From Actinomycetes bacterium (GTDB lineage Bacteria; Actinomycetota; Acidimicrobiia; Spongiisociales; UBA5794), in assembly GCA_024640745.1 (NCBI GenBank), contig JAHEEL010000039.1, forward strand, positions 1 to 14,229: a DNA stretch of 14,229 nucleotides. The letters run 5' to 3'. The notes beneath the pieces were generated by a model, which worked only from the letters and a program-made list of their open reading frames with translations, was not told where the DNA came from and searched no databases. Position numbers and translations under genes: made by a program. Positions 13,168 to 14,229 of the stretch are shown here, one piece after another (position 1 is the first letter of the stretch; each line of letters starts with the position of its first letter).

Positions 13168-14229
13168 TCAGTCGGGTCGATGGCGGCCGACGATCGCCTC
13201 CAGACCGCCCTCTCCGGGCCAGAAGAGCGCAGCAAGCAGGCCCAGCACCGCAATCAGCGTGACCCAGTTCGGGAAGCGGGTGAAGACCGTTGGTCCGGCC
13301 GAGCGCATGGCCACATCGCCGAAGAGGACGGCCTCGGTGTACAGGCCGGTCGTCTCCCCGACCTCCCCCGCCGCGGTGATGAACGCCGACTTTCCGGTGA
13401 TCGCGGCATGCACCGTGTCCTGTCCGATCGCAGCGGCGTTGACCCGAGTCATGTCGATGAGCTGGTCCGATGCCTCAGAATCGCCGTAGGAGCTCTCGTT
13501 CGTAGCAACCACCATGAGCTGAGATCCAGCATGGGCGATCACCCGCATGTTCCGAGCAAACGCTCCCTCGAACGATATGACCGATCCGAGCTGGCCTTGC
13601 ACCATCGGGAAGACCGTCGGTTCGGTCCCGCGCACCATGTCGCGGGGTACCTGGTCGAGTTGGGGAATGAAGCCGAGCAGCGAACGCAGCGGCACGTATT
13701 CGCCGAACGGCACCGGATGCTGTTTCGTGTACTCACCGATCTTGACACCCTCGGGCGAGTACAGCATGTTGACGTTCAGGAAGCCGTCGGGGTCCACCTT
13801 TCGCGTACCGGACACGAGGAAGTAGGCCCCGATCCTCCCGGCTTCGGAGATGATGGCAGCCTTCGCCGAATCGTTGGTTTCCGGATCGAACGGTGTTCCG
13901 GTGGAGTTCTCGGCCCACACCACCAGGTCGGCACCGCCATCCTGGATTGTTTCGGTCCATTCGAGGTGCGATTCGAAGATGCGTTGGTTCTCGTTCTGGC
14001 AGTGCACCATGGGGCAGGGTGAACCACCCTGAACGATCGCAACGCGGAGTGATTCACCGTCGGCGGTCGGCGCGAAGAGGCTCCCCACGACACCCAGCAG
14101 CACGATGACGACGGATGTATCCACGAACTGCCGCCAGTGGTCACGAGACTCGATGAGAAGGGCCGCCGACGCGGCGAACGCAACGGCCAGAACGGTCCAA
14201 CCCGCAGGACCAATGAATTGCACGCTTCC
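13168..14229 (-). CDS. lnt: Apolipoprotein N-acyltransferase, C-terminal part (Lnt-like, Ser at nucleophile position)
   Basis: The frame stays open through the window edge, so the N-terminal membrane helices are missing; about 353 residues are visible. Two hydrophobic segments (about visible residues 6-24 and 33-51, counting from the GTG at 14223) lead into a nitrilase-type domain at about 60-300. A last membrane helix lies near 318-335. Nitrilase residues visible: E105 in WAENS, K167 in YTKQHPVPFGEYVP, and the nucleophile block reading VIS217FEGAF. In classical Lnt (E. coli E267, K335, C387) that block is ICYE, so cysteine is replaced by serine. E219 is kept. Lnt adds the third acyl chain to lipoproteins in the membrane. 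The serine could mean a lineage variant, an altered mechanism or loss of activity. The upstream neighbour is unknown. Confidence 0.82.
   Translation of the reverse strand, partial: GSVQFIGPAGWTVLAVAFAASAALLIESRDHWRQFVDTSVVIVLLGVVGSLFAPTADGESLRVAIVQGGSPCPMVHCQNENQRIFESHLEWTETIQDGGADLVVWAENSTGTPFDPETNDSAKAAIISEAGRIGAYFLVSGTRKVDPDGFLNVNMLYSPEGVKIGEYTKQHPVPFGEYVPLRSLLGFIPQLDQVPRDMVRGTEPTVFPMVQGQLGSVISFEGAFARNMRVIAHAGSQLMVVATNESSYGDSEASDQLIDMTRVNAAAIGQDTVHAAITGKSAFITAAGEVGETTGLYTEAVLFGDVAMRSAGPTVFTRFPNWVTLIAVLGLLAALFWPGEGGLEAIVGRHRPD

Noticed and set aside
13029..13253. In-frame upstream extension of the small zinc protein
   Set aside because: It overlaps the end of lnt and the two-box promoter. 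GGAGG before ATG 13028 marks the better start.
1..14229. Mobile element or genomic island
   Set aside because: No transposase, integrase, phage gene, tRNA attachment site or flanking direct repeats were seen; codon usage looks uniform by eye.

Overview
The window is high-GC, gene-dense bacterial chromosome with short intergenic gaps, none longer than about 300 bases. The gene types suggest Actinomycetota: an RskA-like sigma/anti-sigma pair, a Thr-rich anchored surface protein, DUF4349 and DUF4389 proteins, and many leaderless-looking starts. An uncultured Acidimicrobiia-like lineage is my best guess, but no rRNA or other phylogenetic marker is present to settle it. I see no tRNA, rRNA, CRISPR array, insertion sequence, phage gene or integrase, so this looks like core or housekeeping chromosome rather than a mobile island.

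Layout. 1-352: the C-terminal end of a PotD-type polyamine-binding protein, closed by a strong hairpin terminator. 634-3633: two forward genes, a YtcJ-like amidohydrolase and a PuuB-like FAD amine oxidase, each with its own promoter-like motif. 3717-4565: a rhomboid protease with an N-terminal zinc-binding module. 4623-6000 (reverse): an ECF-like sigma factor overlapping a gene for a three-TM anti-sigma-like protein with an NTF2/SnoaL-like C-terminal domain. 6120-7136: a divergent PurM. 7202-8011 (reverse): a membrane-anchored Thr-rich protein. 8112-8720: a DUF4389 membrane protein. 8734-9735 (reverse): a DUF4349 lipoprotein. 9832-11256: a MobA-like nucleotidyltransferase followed by an Ech1-type crotonase. 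11472-12740: a class III (GABA-type) aminotransferase. 12840-13028 (reverse): a 62-residue zinc-binding protein. 13168-14229 (reverse): the C-terminal part of an apolipoprotein N-acyltransferase.

How the genes fit together. The PotD fragment, the PuuB-like oxidase and the GABA-type transaminase could serve uptake and oxidation of putrescine-like amines. This is inference, because the genes are not one operon. The sigma factor and its overlapping partner form a clear regulatory pair. Lnt would lipidate proteins such as the DUF4349 lipoprotein encoded nearby.

The points most worth a second look are these: (i) a repeated TANNNT motif 6-7 bases before the ATG of six genes, the signature of leaderless transcription; (ii) two 7-base-periodic repeat tracts on either side of the aminotransferase gene, one built as an imperfect inverted repeat; (iii) an Lnt whose catalytic cysteine position reads serine; (iv) a PurM whose metal-binding DGVGTK signature lacks the aspartate; (v) a strong internal translation start at the junction of the two halves of the anti-sigma-like protein. 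I did not find an obvious new multi-gene system.
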